A stretch of DNA of 64,000 nucleotides, taken from Malurus cyaneus samueli. Its lineage: Eukaryota > Chordata > Aves > Passeriformes > Maluridae. The stretch spans positions 49,527,153 to 49,591,152 of the forward strand of contig CM019217.1 in the NCBI GenBank assembly GCA_009741485.1, read 5' to 3'. Below are positions 13,722 to 25,631 of the stretch, piece by piece (the stretch's first letter is position 1; every line of letters starts with the position of its first letter). The notes below the pieces were generated by a model. The model ran no database searches, had not been told where the DNA came from, and saw only the letters and a program-made list of their open reading frames with translations. The position numbers were made by a program, and so were the translations under genes.

Positions 13722-16700
13722 GTAAGTCTGAAAAAGGATCACAAAAAGGGTAGGAAGCATGAGTGGAAAGAAAGGTAGTTAGAAAAAGGGCAAAGCATTA
13801 TTAAGAAAGGTAGGTATATGTAGAATAGGATAATGTTATACATGCAATATTTCATCACTAGTGATACTTGCATGTGTCCCATATCTTTCAGAACCAAAAT
13901 TTCTAATGGAATTTTATAGAGTGTTCAAAAAGAAATTTATTTGATAAAGAGTAAGTTTAAATTCAGCTCTGGCTCATAGATAGATGGGATATATACAAGA
14001 AATGGAAGGTGGGACTGCTCCTAAGTATAATCAGACTAGTTTTAATTCTAATTTTTCTCAATGCTCCATGATCCCCTTTTTTCTGTTCCAATGATTTCTC
14101 CAAAACTCCAGATGATTAGCCTTTTGTTATTAAAAGCATAATATTCCAAGACTTTTGTCTTACTGTTTTGTCAATAATATTTACATTTATATGACAGATA
14201 CGATCATCTTGCTCGTGTAATAACAAAGATCCTAGATGAACAGCCCGAAAATACAGCAGACATAATTGAGAATATCAGCAAGGATGTGAAGTGGGCTCAG
14301 TTTCGGAAGAAAATGGACACTCTTCGAGACGAACATCTGATTCTTCCAACATATGAAGCTGCAGAAAAGTGTAAAGCTTTGTTTGTCAAGGACAGCGGAG
14401 AAGAAGAGCATGAAGAAGTAGATGAAGAGATGGTGAGTTATTGGAGTGAAACAGACCAGGGAAGGGGTGGGCGGGTGGTGGGAAGGGAAGGGAGAGAGGG
14501 AGGAAATTGTGGTCTCTTTCTGTGGTGCTGCCTCTCATGACCACCTAAGTAATTGCAGTCACACTGCCATGTACCCTCTTCGCAGCTCAGCTGGTCCCAT
14601 GTCTAGTTCTGAAGAAACAAAACCATTTGGTTTCTTAGTTGAGTTTTTCCTGTAGTAAATATAATATCCTGAGCCATTAAAGGCAGAGATGTTCTAGAGG
14701 TGACAAACAGAATGTGAGGCTTATAACATCTCCCATGTGCCTTTTCAGCATGGAATATTGCATCCAAGTTTCTTTTTATAAAAGGGACATTCCCTTGCCT
14801 GAAGTGACTGTAAGTCTTGATACTAGTTAGACAGTATTATACACAGCTCCTACCTTAAAATAGAAAATGCAGAATTTTGTGGTCCTTCCAGCTCCAGCTA
14901 TGTTTCCAGTCTGTCTTTCTCCAACTGAAACAAAACATGGTTTTAATGAAGAACTCATGCAACTGAAAAACCACTTCTTAAAACAGGTTTTTTCATTATT
15001 CAGTTGCTTATATGCAGAAGCATTTGTACCCAAGGAAAAATTACAATTCTTACAATGAAAATTATAATATAAATGAGAATTATAATAACCAAAGGAAATA
15101 AATCAAGAAGATGTTGATTTTCATATGAAATTACTAGTATATATTCAAATAAATTACCATTGAAGAGCATAAATACCAACAACAGAAGAGACAGTCCTTA
15201 ATCTTTTCATAGCTTATTATGTATCTTACAGTAACAGTGTAGGATGGTGAAAATGGAAAACAAGCTAGGGTATTTCAGAAACAAATTCTGAATTTTTCAT
15301 TCTCCTGTCAATCTTGCATTGATATAAGAAACCTGTCAGATCCAAAGAAATTTTATATGAAACTAGCACTAATTCTTCCAAATTCCCTATTCTATCATGT
15401 CCAACTTCTAATAACTCTGTGTTATATGATCACCTATGCCCCATTAAATGAGAGATGGGTGATAAAACAAATGAAAATACTTCATTACTGGCCTAGTTCT
15501 GCTTCCACTGAAGCCAGATGGAGTCTTACAATGGACTTCAGTAAGAGGAGGGGGTAATATTTTAAAAACTGCAAGGAGCTGTATGCCAAGGTCTTCAAAT
15601 TAACAACATTCACCTCAGAGAAATGTTGCTGGTGTAGTGCCTAAATATATAAGATCTGGATTATCTACGACACAAGGTGACACCATGTCACTGCAGGCAT
15701 CAAGGCCTCTTAGCTGACATGCCCTAGCACTGAATCCTTTGTAGGTCTTGAGTAAAAATCCTGGCTTTCTGTATTTTGCAGTAATTAGGAGTTTGAATTT
15801 TGAAATCCTGTATTCTAAAAGGGGCAGTTCATCTGTGTTCTCTTCTTTATCCCTAAAAGGCACTTTTAATTTTTCTAAATGTTAGTGAATGAATGTCTGC
15901 AAAGCACTTTGAGATAATGAGTGGCACTACAGGAAAGTGAAATATAATGTTCAGCAGATAATGTTTAATTTTCAAAATAGATAATTATACTTATTTTTAC
16001 CTCTAACTTTGAGTCTTCTTTCCTAGGGACCGCCTCCTCTACCAAATGTGATGGAAACAGCCTTTTATTTTGAACAGGCTGGAATTGGCCTGAACAAAGA
16101 TGAATCCTATTGCATATTCCTTTCTCTTAAAAACCTAGTTAACGTTCAGCCAATCCTGACCTGTCGTTTCTGGGGCAAAATTTTGGGCCTGGAAATGAAC
16201 TATATTATAGCTGAAACACAGGTACGTGAAGTGGAGGATCAAGAGGGGGGGGAAACAGGACATGAAAGAGAAGAAATTTATGAAGAAGGAGAGAGAGAGA
16301 TGGATGAAGGTGAAGAAGAAGGTGAGGAGAAAGAAAAACGAGATGAACCACCAAAGTCCACCTACAAACCCCCACCTGAGATCCCAAGAGAAGAAAATGG
16401 GGCTGGGACTAATAAATATGTCTACTTTGTCTGCAATGAGCCAGGCAAACCCTGGGTAAAGTTGCCTCCAGTGACACCAGCTCAGATTGTCTGTGCCAGG
16501 AAAATCAAGAAGTTCTTCACTGGTCGTCTGGATGCTCCTGTTGTGAGCTTTCCTCCTTTTCCAGGAAATGAGGCCAATTACCTGCGTGCACAGATAGCTC
16601 GGATCTCAGCAGGAACCCATGTCTCTCCCACTGGATTTTACCAGTTTGCAAATGAGGATGAAGAAGAAGAAGAAGGAGATGCATATGAAGAAAACCCTGA

Positions 16701-17889
16701 TTTTGAGCCTCCTCCTGTGGCTGAAATGCTGGAGTCTCTTGCCGCGTGGGCACACCATGTAAAGATCATTTTAAAACAGGTGTGTGCCAGCATAGCTCAC
16801 ATGGACCTTGGATATCATTCCCACTGCAGTGCTTGTGGGGTTACAGAATGTGAATGACACTCCTCATCTACACATGCAAACTATTCACCAGTAATTGTAT
16901 TGGACTGAAATCTTTTTATACAGGAAATATATTTTATATCATATCTAATACCTAAATATCTTACCCATAAAACATACATTTTATATGGTATATCAGATGT
17001 AAATATCTTGTATATACCATATAAATTTACATATTTTACATAAATTTACATATACCATATATTTTTATGTATCTATATATATCTAGTTAGGAACCTTCTA
17101 GGTTTAGTATTTTTTCCAGTGATGCGTTCTTGAGATTGAAGCATATCTTTAAATAACAGTATGGAGTTAGCACCTGATAGGTCACAATTATTTCTTGCAA
17201 TCTTCTGTATTAGGTTTTATGCTCTGCGATCCTTACTTGGCAAAAATACTTAAAATTCTCTTTTTTCAGTAAGATGCTAAAAAGCAGATAGCATATGCTT
17301 GTATGTTAAATGGGACTGTGTGTTATTTTCTTCTGGTTTATTTTTTGTTTTATACTTTCTGCTGTGAAGTATGCAAATGAAAAGGCTTTAAAGCATGTTC
17401 TATCAGGCTAGTGCTAGAAAAAGGTAATACTCATTTGATTTTCATTGCTGGATGGTTTGATGGCTAGTCTACCAATTCAAGAATGATAATGTAAAATAAT
17501 AGCAAATTAAGGAGGAAATAAGGTTTAAACTTACTGCCAGCAAAACAATAGTTGTAAATGGTAAAATTTATATGCGTTAGAATCTTAAGAACATTCTGTT
17601 ATGTTCCTCTAACTAAATAACTGTAGCTAAATAACAATGCGTGTTTTAAAAAGAAGGTGTAAAGTCCATAGCTTACAGTGAGTGGTAATCTAGCAAGGAT
17701 ATAAACAAAACTGGTCAGGAACTGAAGAATAGAAAATGACAGAAAGCTGATGACAGAGGTATAAGGTTATTCTCCAGTAGCAAGCAGGAATGAGGAGGGA
17801 GTTAGGGGAGCATTCCGCCAAGAGGATACAATATTCTCTTAACAGTTTACCACTTATGGAACATTTATTTTTCTTCTCTCCATCCCTTA

Positions 17890-17925
<36 letters not shown>

Positions 17926-19981
17926 CCAATTGTTTTAACTAGTTTTAGCTTGCATATATTACATTCCCACATCAATTATAGGGTCGTTGTGTTTGGATTA
18001 ATCCTCAAAAATCAGACGAAAATGCAGAAGAAGAAGAGGAAGAGGAGGAAGAGAAAGATGAGGAGGGAGAAGGGCAACAGGAAGAAACAGGACCACCACT
18101 GCTTACTCTAATCTCTGAAGATGCAGGTATTCTTCATGGAATATGAAGTTTTTGATTGAGAGCCACTAGGAATGTTGTCATTTAGCAGTAAATATTTGAA
18201 GTTACAGAACTCTGACACTCCTTGAAGTGATATTGAAGCAATGTAATTTGCCTCTGTAGGGTAAGCACATTCTTTTACAAAGTCAATCAAAATCAAAATG
18301 GTTAATAGTATCGACATTAAAATTGAAATAATCAGGTTTACTAGGTAACCCCTTTGTTGAGATTAAAAGGAGAAAATAACTCAAGACTTGTCAGGTTATT
18401 ACAAGTTCAGGACAGCCCACTACATTAAATACATTCAGCTATTTTTATCTCATATTCTTAGGAAAAAAAGAAAAGTGTGTGCATATGTAAATGAACAGAA
18501 TAATTAGTATGTGCACACATGCACTGATACTCATTATTTGTATAAGAATTTCATTCTTTTATCATATCACTGTGGCAAATCATGGGAATAAGGGAGCCTG
18601 AATATTAGATTACATCAATATTAGATTATTTTCCTTCTCTCCATTCTTTAATCAAGGTGAAATACAACTATATAATTTATCCATAAGTGATAAGAATTCC
18701 TTGACAAAAGAACCAGGGGTGAGTGCTACTGAATTCAGGATCATGATCTTTTCTGTATGTGGGGGGTCTATCAGCATTCCTGTGCTACCTACCCATACAT
18801 CCAAATTTGAAAACAGTGCCTACACTTACTGTTTCTGACTTCTGGTTCTTCTGTCATGCAACTTAACATAAACCTTGCTTGAATTCTGTGGAAGTCTTGT
18901 AGCTCAGCCTAAAAAATATTATGCAGAGGCTCGTTAAGTCCATTTACTCATAGATAGTGTGTGTTTGGCTGTCTCCAGGAATAAAAAGCATCCCTGCTTG
19001 GACAGCTCAGGCTTCTACAAACCTGATCCCAGAATATTGTATTGCAATCCTGCAGTCTAACCGATGGCCTGGAGCTTATGCCTTTGCATCTGGCAGGTGA
19101 GAGTCTAGCTGACATGGTGACAACACTGACTCTATGTGCTGCACACAGGTACCTCTCTAAAGCAAGCACAGTTGCTTTATTATTAATTCATTGACTGACT
19201 TCTAACTGTTCCAGAGACTGAGGGAGAATATGCACAGCAACAGTAAATATGTAGTGAACACTGAAAACAAACAATCATTGGGAAGGCTGGCATGAAATTA
19301 ATGGATGTAAATCCCCAGTTAGTGTTTGAGCATAGTCCTTGGTTTAAAACTCTGTCTGTGGGACTTTTTGCAAAACAAGCTACATTCTGTGGTTCTAATG
19401 TTTGTTTGTTTCCACTACACATGGTTATTACTTCCATGTGTATTTCCACTACACCCTCATTCCTCCACGTGCTTTTAAAAGGCCGCTGGAATTGGTGTCA
19501 GAACAACACACTGGGTTACCCATGTGAAGTTGGAGTTATATTGCAATGCAGTGCCATGCCACTCCATCATTTTAAATAGAAGATGCGTTAATAACCATGA
19601 GAACAGTTAAAAAGAGGTTCTGTCTTTAAAATTTTTTGCCATAGGATGTCTGCAGCACAGTGATCTTTTGCACAGCAGAGTAAGGATGCCTGTCAGCATC
19701 TCTGCTAATATTTTGTCACGGGATGAATGCGTGACCTTTCACTTCTCTTTCTCAGGAAATTTGACAACATCTACTTTGGCTGGGGTCACAAATACAGTCC
19801 AGAAAACCACTCTCCTGCACTGCCCCCGCCAGCGCAAGCAGAATACCCCATCGGGTCAGAAATCACTGAGACAGTAGACCCCACTGTGGAAGAGGAAATG
19901 GCTTTCAAAGCTGCACAGGAAGAAGCTTTAGCTGGAGATGATGAAGAGGAAGGTGAAGAGGATGAAGGGGATGATGAATAA
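13522..19981 (+). CDS. RSPH4A: Radial spoke head protein 4A/6A homologue, six exons
   Basis: Encodes a radial spoke head subunit, a structural protein of the motile-cilium axoneme (9+2) that links outer doublets to the central pair. Coding exons: 13522-13721, 14198-14432, 16027-16779, 17982-18126, 18979-19096, 19756-19981. All introns are GT-AG, phases agree, and the total is 558 residues with TAA at 19979-19981. Family hallmarks: [13 protein letters not shown] near residue 48, [14 protein letters not shown] and [15 protein letters not shown] in exon 3, then [66 protein letters not shown] in exon 4, [13 protein letters not shown] and GWGHKYSP. Acidic runs interrupt the folded parts and the C-terminus is Glu/Asp-rich. 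The start is the first in-frame ATG of the exon. The N-terminus before [10 protein letters not shown] is about 47 residues, much shorter than in human RSPH4A. Motifs mix RSPH4A-like ([12 protein letters not shown]) and RSPH6A-like (DPTVEEE) features. I prefer RSPH4A, but a single RSPH4A/6A co-orthologue is possible. Confidence 0.9.
14198..14432 (+). CDS. RSPH4A: RSPH4A exon 2
   Basis: Begins after CAG and completes the split Leu codon, then reads [18 protein letters not shown], the start of the radial-spoke domain. It includes [14 protein letters not shown] and ends in an acidic segment ([11 protein letters not shown]) at donor ATG|GTGAGT. Confidence 0.92.
16027..16779 (+). CDS. RSPH4A: RSPH4A exon 3 (core domain)
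   Basis: The largest exon (251 codons), running from [17 protein letters not shown] to [10 protein letters not shown]. It carries most of the radial-spoke-head core and a long Glu-rich insert (about residues 205-245) of the kind seen in RSPH4A and RSPH6A. The donor is CAG|GTGTGT. The frame stays open 75 bases into the intron, so retention would add about 25 unrelated residues. Confidence 0.93.
16920..17090. repeat. AT-rich self-complementary intronic block
   Basis: Repeated and mutually inverted words such as TATACCATATA and ATTTTACATAAATTTACATATACC occur in intron 3 of the radial-spoke gene. It could form hairpins, but simple AT-repeat decay explains it equally well. Confidence 0.5.
17892..17923 (+). 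repeat. (TG)16 microsatellite
   Basis: Sixteen perfect TG units sit in intron 3 of the radial-spoke gene, 58 bp before the exon 4 acceptor. Length polymorphism is likely. TG runs near acceptors influence splicing in some genes, but nothing here shows that they do. Confidence 0.95.
17982..18126 (+). CDS. RSPH4A: RSPH4A exon 4
   Basis: Starts after TATAG with [18 protein letters not shown] and carries a Glu-rich run, then [12 protein letters not shown]. Its 3' base is the first of a split Gly codon. A pure TG repeat lies about 58 bp upstream of the acceptor. Confidence 0.9.
18979..19096 (+). CDS. RSPH4A: RSPH4A exon 5
   Basis: Starts after CTCCAG, completes the Gly codon and reads [19 protein letters not shown], then [18 protein letters not shown]. 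This is the conserved C-terminal radial-spoke segment. Donor AG|GTGAGA splits an Arg codon. Confidence 0.92.
19756..19981 (+). CDS. RSPH4A: RSPH4A exon 6 (last coding exon)
   Basis: Reads [17 protein letters not shown], then [30 protein letters not shown] and an acidic tail ending GDDE-stop. The end position and acidic tail match the human family members. Confidence 0.93.
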
Positions 19982-20308
19982 ACTATAGAAGAAAACAGAT
20001 TGTTCTAGAAGTTTGAATATGAACAGTATTTTCATAACATAGTCATTTATTTGCTGACCTCCAAAGAAATGCACTTGGAGCATGCCTTCTATTTTGATTT
20101 CTGTAGGCTTTTCTTTGCAGCTATCTTCCTCTCCTTCCCCACCCTTCAAACGCACCTGCACTGGCACGAAGCCTTTTTCTGTTTGTTTTACTATGCAAAT
20201 GTAGTCTGCTTCCTAAAATGATACTCCTTCGAACTAAGAACTACCATCCACCAAATGTTCATACAGTTTTTCTAAACCTCACTTCAATACGTATATACAT
20301 TTTACTTA

Positions 20309-20318
20309 AATAAATAAA
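20309..20318 (+). promoter_or_regulatory. Poly(A) signals of radial-spoke gene
   Basis: Two overlapping AATAAA hexamers (20309-20314 and 20313-20318) lie about 330 bp after the stop codon and give a short 3'UTR. T- and GT-rich sequence follows (GTGTCAGTTTTATGTGTG), as expected downstream of a cleavage site. Confidence 0.75.
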
Positions 20319-20339
20319 TTTTTAAAGTCATATGACAGT

Positions 20340-21840
20340 GTCAGTTTTATGTGTGAGAGAATGCTATTCAGATTGAGTAAGCAGTTTATTGACGTACTGG
20401 CAGAGTGCATGGTGATGATACTGCTCATCATTGGCACTAGAGGGCTGCACCTCCCATCCTGTGCGCAGTTTTGGTCCCTTTTCCACATAATTTCATGATG
20501 TAGGACCAGCTTAGCGAGGTGCTGAAATAAAGTTACTCTTTGCCATGGTTTTGTGGTTGGTCCAGTTGCTTGCTGGTGTTGACTGACACAGGCACATTTC
20601 ACACCACAATCTTTTACAGCTGCCATGAACAAAGGCAATACTCACATGCAAGTTGCTCCTGAAGGAGAAAAAAAAAATCTTATCTATGAGGTCAAAGCAC
20701 GTGAGGCATATGCCTATATCTGTCACACCCAACTTTTCCAAATCCCGGCCTGTAGAAACCCTCGGTTTAACAAGGACTGACACTGATTCTGGTAACTAAT
20801 ACTGCCCTCTAGTGTGGGTTGTTTTAACTTCACTCTCAATGGCTTCCTTTTTGGGGGGTTAATAAATGCATTCAGAGTGCACTGATAAGCATCTCATCCC
20901 ATGACTTCATCTAACTTCCAGAGGATAATTTTAAAATCTGGTTTTCACAAATCATTACTTATCTTTTTCCTACAAATTGCTTAAAAAAATAAAGGAATGT
21001 TTAAATATAGGAATCTTACTTTTAAAATATGTATTTGGTATTATGTCATGCATAGTCATTTTCAAAAGCTTATAGACCCACTGGATCAGCTTCAACAGGA
21101 ATCTCTGCAGTGAACCTTGTGAGAGACAAAGGACTTCATACTTTCATATACTGAGCATTCAAACTCTGATCTGCCACAAATCACACAAAATAAAAAAAAA
21201 AAACATGCAGAGGTTAGCAATAGATAGAAACATTTTGCCAGAACCTTGGGAGATCTTTAAGACACTGTGAAGAGAAATCAGAATGTTGTCAATCCAAGAG
21301 ATTTCTGATAGTGCACATACTATAAAAAAGAACAAAGTTCTTCCAAATCAAAACACAGTCCAGCATCCTCAAAGCATTAGGAGCTGTTCATTTCTAACCA
21401 TGCAATTCATCCCATAAATAACACACCACATGGATATACACAAACATCTCAATTTCCTTCAAAAATAACACAGGTCATTTCAGGCAAAGCTGATTTTAAT
21501 TTATTACAGAATTATCTTCTATCATTCATCTGGAATTTACTGTGGAATTTCAATCCATAATTGCATTAAAAAACAGCATTAATACAACACCGAGTTAATA
21601 TGCTCAAGTGCTCCCAATCAACAAGTTGCAGAAATGTTATTTTAGCCATATATTCTCTATTTTCACTCCCAGGTAGAAGGGATAGGACGAGAGGAAATTG
21701 ACTCAAGTTGTGCTGGAAAGAACAGCATTTTTTCCCATGAAAGACTTCCAGGTTTCTTCTCTACCCACAGCAATGTAACTTGACTGCACTGAGCCATGGG
21801 GAACATCACAAGGAGACCAGGAAATGCACTGGATTTATGA
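20340..21840. other. Intergenic, no gene seen
   Basis: Short unsupported open frames only. The part around 20400-20560 has faint CR1-like wording (GTGCGCAGTTTTGGTCCC), too degraded to call. The rest is AT-rich with no recognisable element. Confidence 0.45.
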
Positions 21841-21844
21841 AAAA

Positions 21845-22105
21845 TGCAGGAAATTTGCATGTTCTGTATCCTAAACACTTCCCACTGGATGCCAATGCAC
21901 ATGAGGCTGCAGGAACACGCCGTGTGCCAGGCGGGATTTGTTGTCACCCAGGTGCCCTGGGCCCCAGGGCTGGCAGGGCTCCATGCATAAGGGCAGCTGT
22001 CCCAGTCCCCTTTCCCTACAGCCCTCCTGGCTCCATGGTGCTCCCAAAGCTGAGCCCAGCATTCCAGATGCATCCTCAGCAGTGCCCACTACAGGGGCAT
22101 TAGGG
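21845..22105 (-). repeat. Copy 1 of a duplicated block with CR1-like end
   Basis: Matches 27275-27460 and then 27905-27960 in the same order: CATGTTCTGT, ACTTCCC-ATGGATGCCAAT, GGCTGGCAGGGCTCCA and 'CTGAGCCCAGCATTCCAGA'. The terminal part resembles antisense CR1 (CAGTGCCCACTACAGGGGCA). Copy 1 lacks about 450 bp present in copy 2. Confidence 0.65.
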
Positions 22106-22109
22106 ATGA

Positions 22110-23830
22110 GCTAAGCCATGGGATAAAGACATTTGTGGAGACTCCAAAGGAACGGGAAAGGAAAGGTCAAACTGAGCAGAAGCTGAACAAGGGCACTGAA
22201 CGGGAAAGCCTGGGATTCCTGGCCTAGGGATGCTGATCTTCTGTGTGTGTGTCTGGGGGAAATTTTCTCAAAAACACTTCTGCTCTCCAGAGGAGGGGTA
22301 CCAAATGTTATTTACAAAACATTCAGAACCACAGGCTGCCCTTCAGCTTCCTGCACCAAGTCAAAATATGTCTGCTCTCCATGGTCAGTGGCTTTTTCTA
22401 TACCTCCCCATTTCTGTGATGATCTTTCAGATCCACTTGTCTCTGCTACAAATTCTCTCTACTGCTTCTTGTCCGGAGCAGCCTGAATATTGGACAGGAA
22501 AACTCAGAGACCACTTGTAGTTGCAAAAGTAGGACTTGCTGAATAACTTGAATGTTTATCTAAGAAAACCAACTTCCAAACATAGCAAACTTCAGATGCT
22601 TCTCTGAAAATCACAACCAGTTAAAGAAACAAGTTTTATATATAAATCCTTCTTGTTTCAACTGGCAGCTCTAAGCCAAATTCCTCTCCCTAACCCCAAA
22701 AACGCAATTACACAGAAGCATCAGAATTTCATGTAAAAATATAATTTTTAACTCGGGGATTTTTTCCTAAGACTTTGCATGGACAGACAAAGCATTTCTA
22801 ATATTCTTGTAAATATACAAGTAGAAAACTCCTAGAGCAATTTAGATAGAACAATTATTGAACTAGAGACATAGCTTCAGCTTGTGTGTTGGCAAATGAT
22901 CATTTTCCCTGAACTGCTGCACAATTCCAGCACAGCAGTCTTTTTGGATGCAAAGCTTCCCTTTCTTGCATGATTCCAGTGAGATTCCAGTCCTGACACA
23001 GCTCAAAAAATTTCAGTTTTCTTGTAACTTTTGTAGGAGTGCAATAAAAAAAATGCTTCTGTTTGTATTTGAGGTGTAGGTTACACCTGGAAAGAAAGAA
23101 TAATGTCTTTTTGTGGGTGGAGAGGAGTAAGAATGCCATAGATAAGAATTTAATGAAAATTCCAATTTCAGTTCTCTCAAGTGGAAAAGCAAATTTTCCT
23201 TGAAGATATTCCATGAAACAATTTGTGCCGTCTTTATCACTTCAGTCTCTTAAAGAGTGACAGCTGAAGATTTCCATGATTGTTTGACCTGATCATGGAA
23301 TTGGAGTAATTCTTGAGTCCATTGAAGCCTTAAATTCCATTCCAACCCAGGAAAGAAAATTTGGATCAAAAAGCTCATTCTCCAGCATACACTCTTCGCA
23401 TCGAAATGTATCAAAACCAAATTAATTGGCCTAAAAAGAAACTCTCAAATTTGACAAGGACAAAAGGAAGTTGCCACCATGTATCATTGTCTCTTATCTT
23501 CACTGCATCTTCTGCAACAGTCACCCTCTACATCCCAGAGGGAACATGGCCCTCAAGTGTGCAGATATTTTCAATCTTCTAAAGCACAAACAAAATGTCT
23601 CTCAGTGATACTCAGATGCTGAGAGCAGCAGAAAAAAAGCAAGGCATTTTTTTTATCAGGGTATGAAATCCTTGAATAATTAAATCAAAGATAAACTAGG
23701 TTAGGATGGAAGCTAAATAAGTTATTTAAAAACCGATTTCCGCCATTTTACACGTTGACTTAATGTGGACTGTTTGTTGTGGTTGGCATTTTTCACTTTC
23801 TATTTCCTTTCCAGAAATTAAAAATCCTCA
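22110..23830. other. Intergenic, no gene seen
   Basis: No exon, RNA gene or clear element recognised. The open frames here are short and without splice context. Confidence 0.4.
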
Positions 23831-23834
23831 AGAA

Positions 23835-24105
23835 AAATGTGATAGGGGATTCACTCTTTTAGCACAAATGTTTGTCATGAAGAGTTGCAGTGTAACAGTC
23901 AAATGAAAAGAAGATTGTGCAGAGCACGTCACAGAGCAACAGAGCTGCAGGAATCTGATCTCCGTAAAACATTATCTGGTAATTATTTTTCAGAACACAG
24001 CAAAACCAATCTACACCGAAATTTGATCAGCAGATCAGGAATCCTAAGAATCAGTGATTTCTGCCACAGCATTGATGTGCTGATTTTTGCTATTCAGTTT
24101 GTGTC
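23835..24105 (+). repeat. Copy 1 of a second duplicated block
   Basis: Shares ordered blocks with 28885-29110: GATAGGGGATTC, TTGCAGTGT-ACA-TCAAATG, CAGGAATCTGATCT, 'GGTAATTATTTTTCAG' and GTGCTGATTTTTGCT. With the block at 21845 it suggests that about 2.3 kb was copied roughly 5.2 kb downstream, or that both are members of one repeat family. Confidence 0.6.
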
Positions 24106-24109
24106 TCTT

Positions 24110-25180
24110 TGGCTGAGAGGATTCAATCCTGCATTCACCATGGCAGCCAGAGCAGGTTTGGCCTCCCATTTCTTCCTCTCAGGGAGGGAACCCTTTTTGG
24201 CTCCTTGTGCTTCTGAAGCTCTTGAGATGAGTCTCTAATGTGCCAGATGTTCCTGGAGCTGCTGGGAGAGCCCTGGGAGCCAGCCCTTGCTGCACCAAGG
24301 ATGAATCCCTCCCCTTCCTTGCCCCTGACCGACTCCATGGCAATGAGCAAAGGCCAGGGAATGGCTCTGTGCCCTGAGGCCAAGGGGCACAACTGAGCTC
24401 CCTGTCCCCAAAACAAGGCTGCCCATGCCCACACCATTGCCTGGCAATGAGCCCTGGCCCTTGGCTGTGCCAGGCCAATTTTGGGCTCAAGATGAGCTGG
24501 CACAGACCAAAACCAGCACAGGGAACACGCTGACCATTTCTCTCTGCCCTCGCAGCCTTCCAGCCCAGCAGCACAGGCCTCAGCCGGGCCTCCCCTTCCA
24601 GGCTAAAGGGCCGTGTTTCCTCTAATTTCATAGTTAAATGCCAAGTAAAGCTGAAAAGCTTCCAATGAAGAAAGATCATGCACCTGCAGCCCATCCTGGG
24701 ATCAAAGCTCTGCAGAGATATGGGGGCTGGAGCTCTCCAGAGAAGGGAGGGCATAAATACCTGGTATCCAGCATCCTGCCAGAGAAACCCATTTCCAAAA
24801 AGAAGTAAATAAAACAAAACCATTGTCCAGTTCTCTGCACTGTGCTGCTCCTGACTTGCTCAAACCTTCCTACCAGATTGAACCTCTGAAGGGGGATTGA
24901 TGGGGGAAACCTAAAACATGAGCCATGACAAGCTCAGTGCCCCATCTCCTGAACTGCATTTAGGAAGGGCACATCTGATTGAACCATGAGAGCCATGGGA
25001 TTGACCCAAATCCCTCTGACAGTCTTGTTTCTATCTCCATTCCCTGCCCGATGACAGAGACAATGACACAAAGCAAGACATGGCACTGCTGGGTGCTGAG
25101 GCCTTGGAGCAGTGGCCTTCTCCAGGCCTGTCCTGTTCCCAAAATCCACGGTCTCCCTGCAGCATGGTGCCTCTTTCACC
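24110..25180. other. Intergenic, moderately GC-rich, no gene seen
   Basis: Several overlapping open frames exist on both strands between 24135 and 24823, but none has a recognisable domain or better coding character than its competitors. I treat them as composition effects. Confidence 0.4.
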
Positions 25181-25187
25181 AGCCCTT

Positions 25188-25432
25188 TCGGCAGTGTCAG
25201 GGGAGCTTGAGGTTGGATTTTAGGAAAAGGTTCTTCCCCAGAGGCTGGTGGGGCACTGAACAGGCTGCCCAGGGAATGGTCACAGCCCCAAGGCCCCAGA
25301 GCTCCAGGAGCGTTTGGTCAACACTGTCAGGGATGCACAGGCTGGGATTGTTGGGGTGTCTGTGCAGGGTCAGGGCTTGGATCAAGAATGCAGCTGGGCC
25401 CCTTCCAGCTCCAGACATTCTGTCATTGCAAC
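25188..25432 (+). mobile_element. CR1 LINE 3' fragment
   Basis: 'TTGAGGTTGGATTTTAGGAA' leads into GAGGCTGGTGGGGCACTGAA, CAGGGAATGGTCACAGCCCC, GGGGTGTCTGTGCAGGG and CCCCTTCCAGCTCCAGACAT, the CR1 3' end in sense orientation. It lies about 200 bp before the small gene-like unit at 25632. Confidence 0.85.
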
Positions 25433-25631
25433 TCTGCTTCACCCTTTGTGTCCCCACCAAGGGCTGGCACAACTCTTGTGGCTGGGGCAGGACACAATGG
25501 GAGCCCCAGCATTGCTGCTCTGTGACACAACAATGGCAGCCCCAACATTCCATCCCTGGAGACGCTCCAAGAGCCGCGGCCACAGCTGTGTCCTGTCAGC
25601 AGAGCTGAGCGGCCGGCGAGCGTGAGCGACC

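Noticed and set aside
16205..16753. Frames inside exon 3 of the radial-spoke gene on other phases
   Set aside because: Shadows of the Glu-rich coding sequence.
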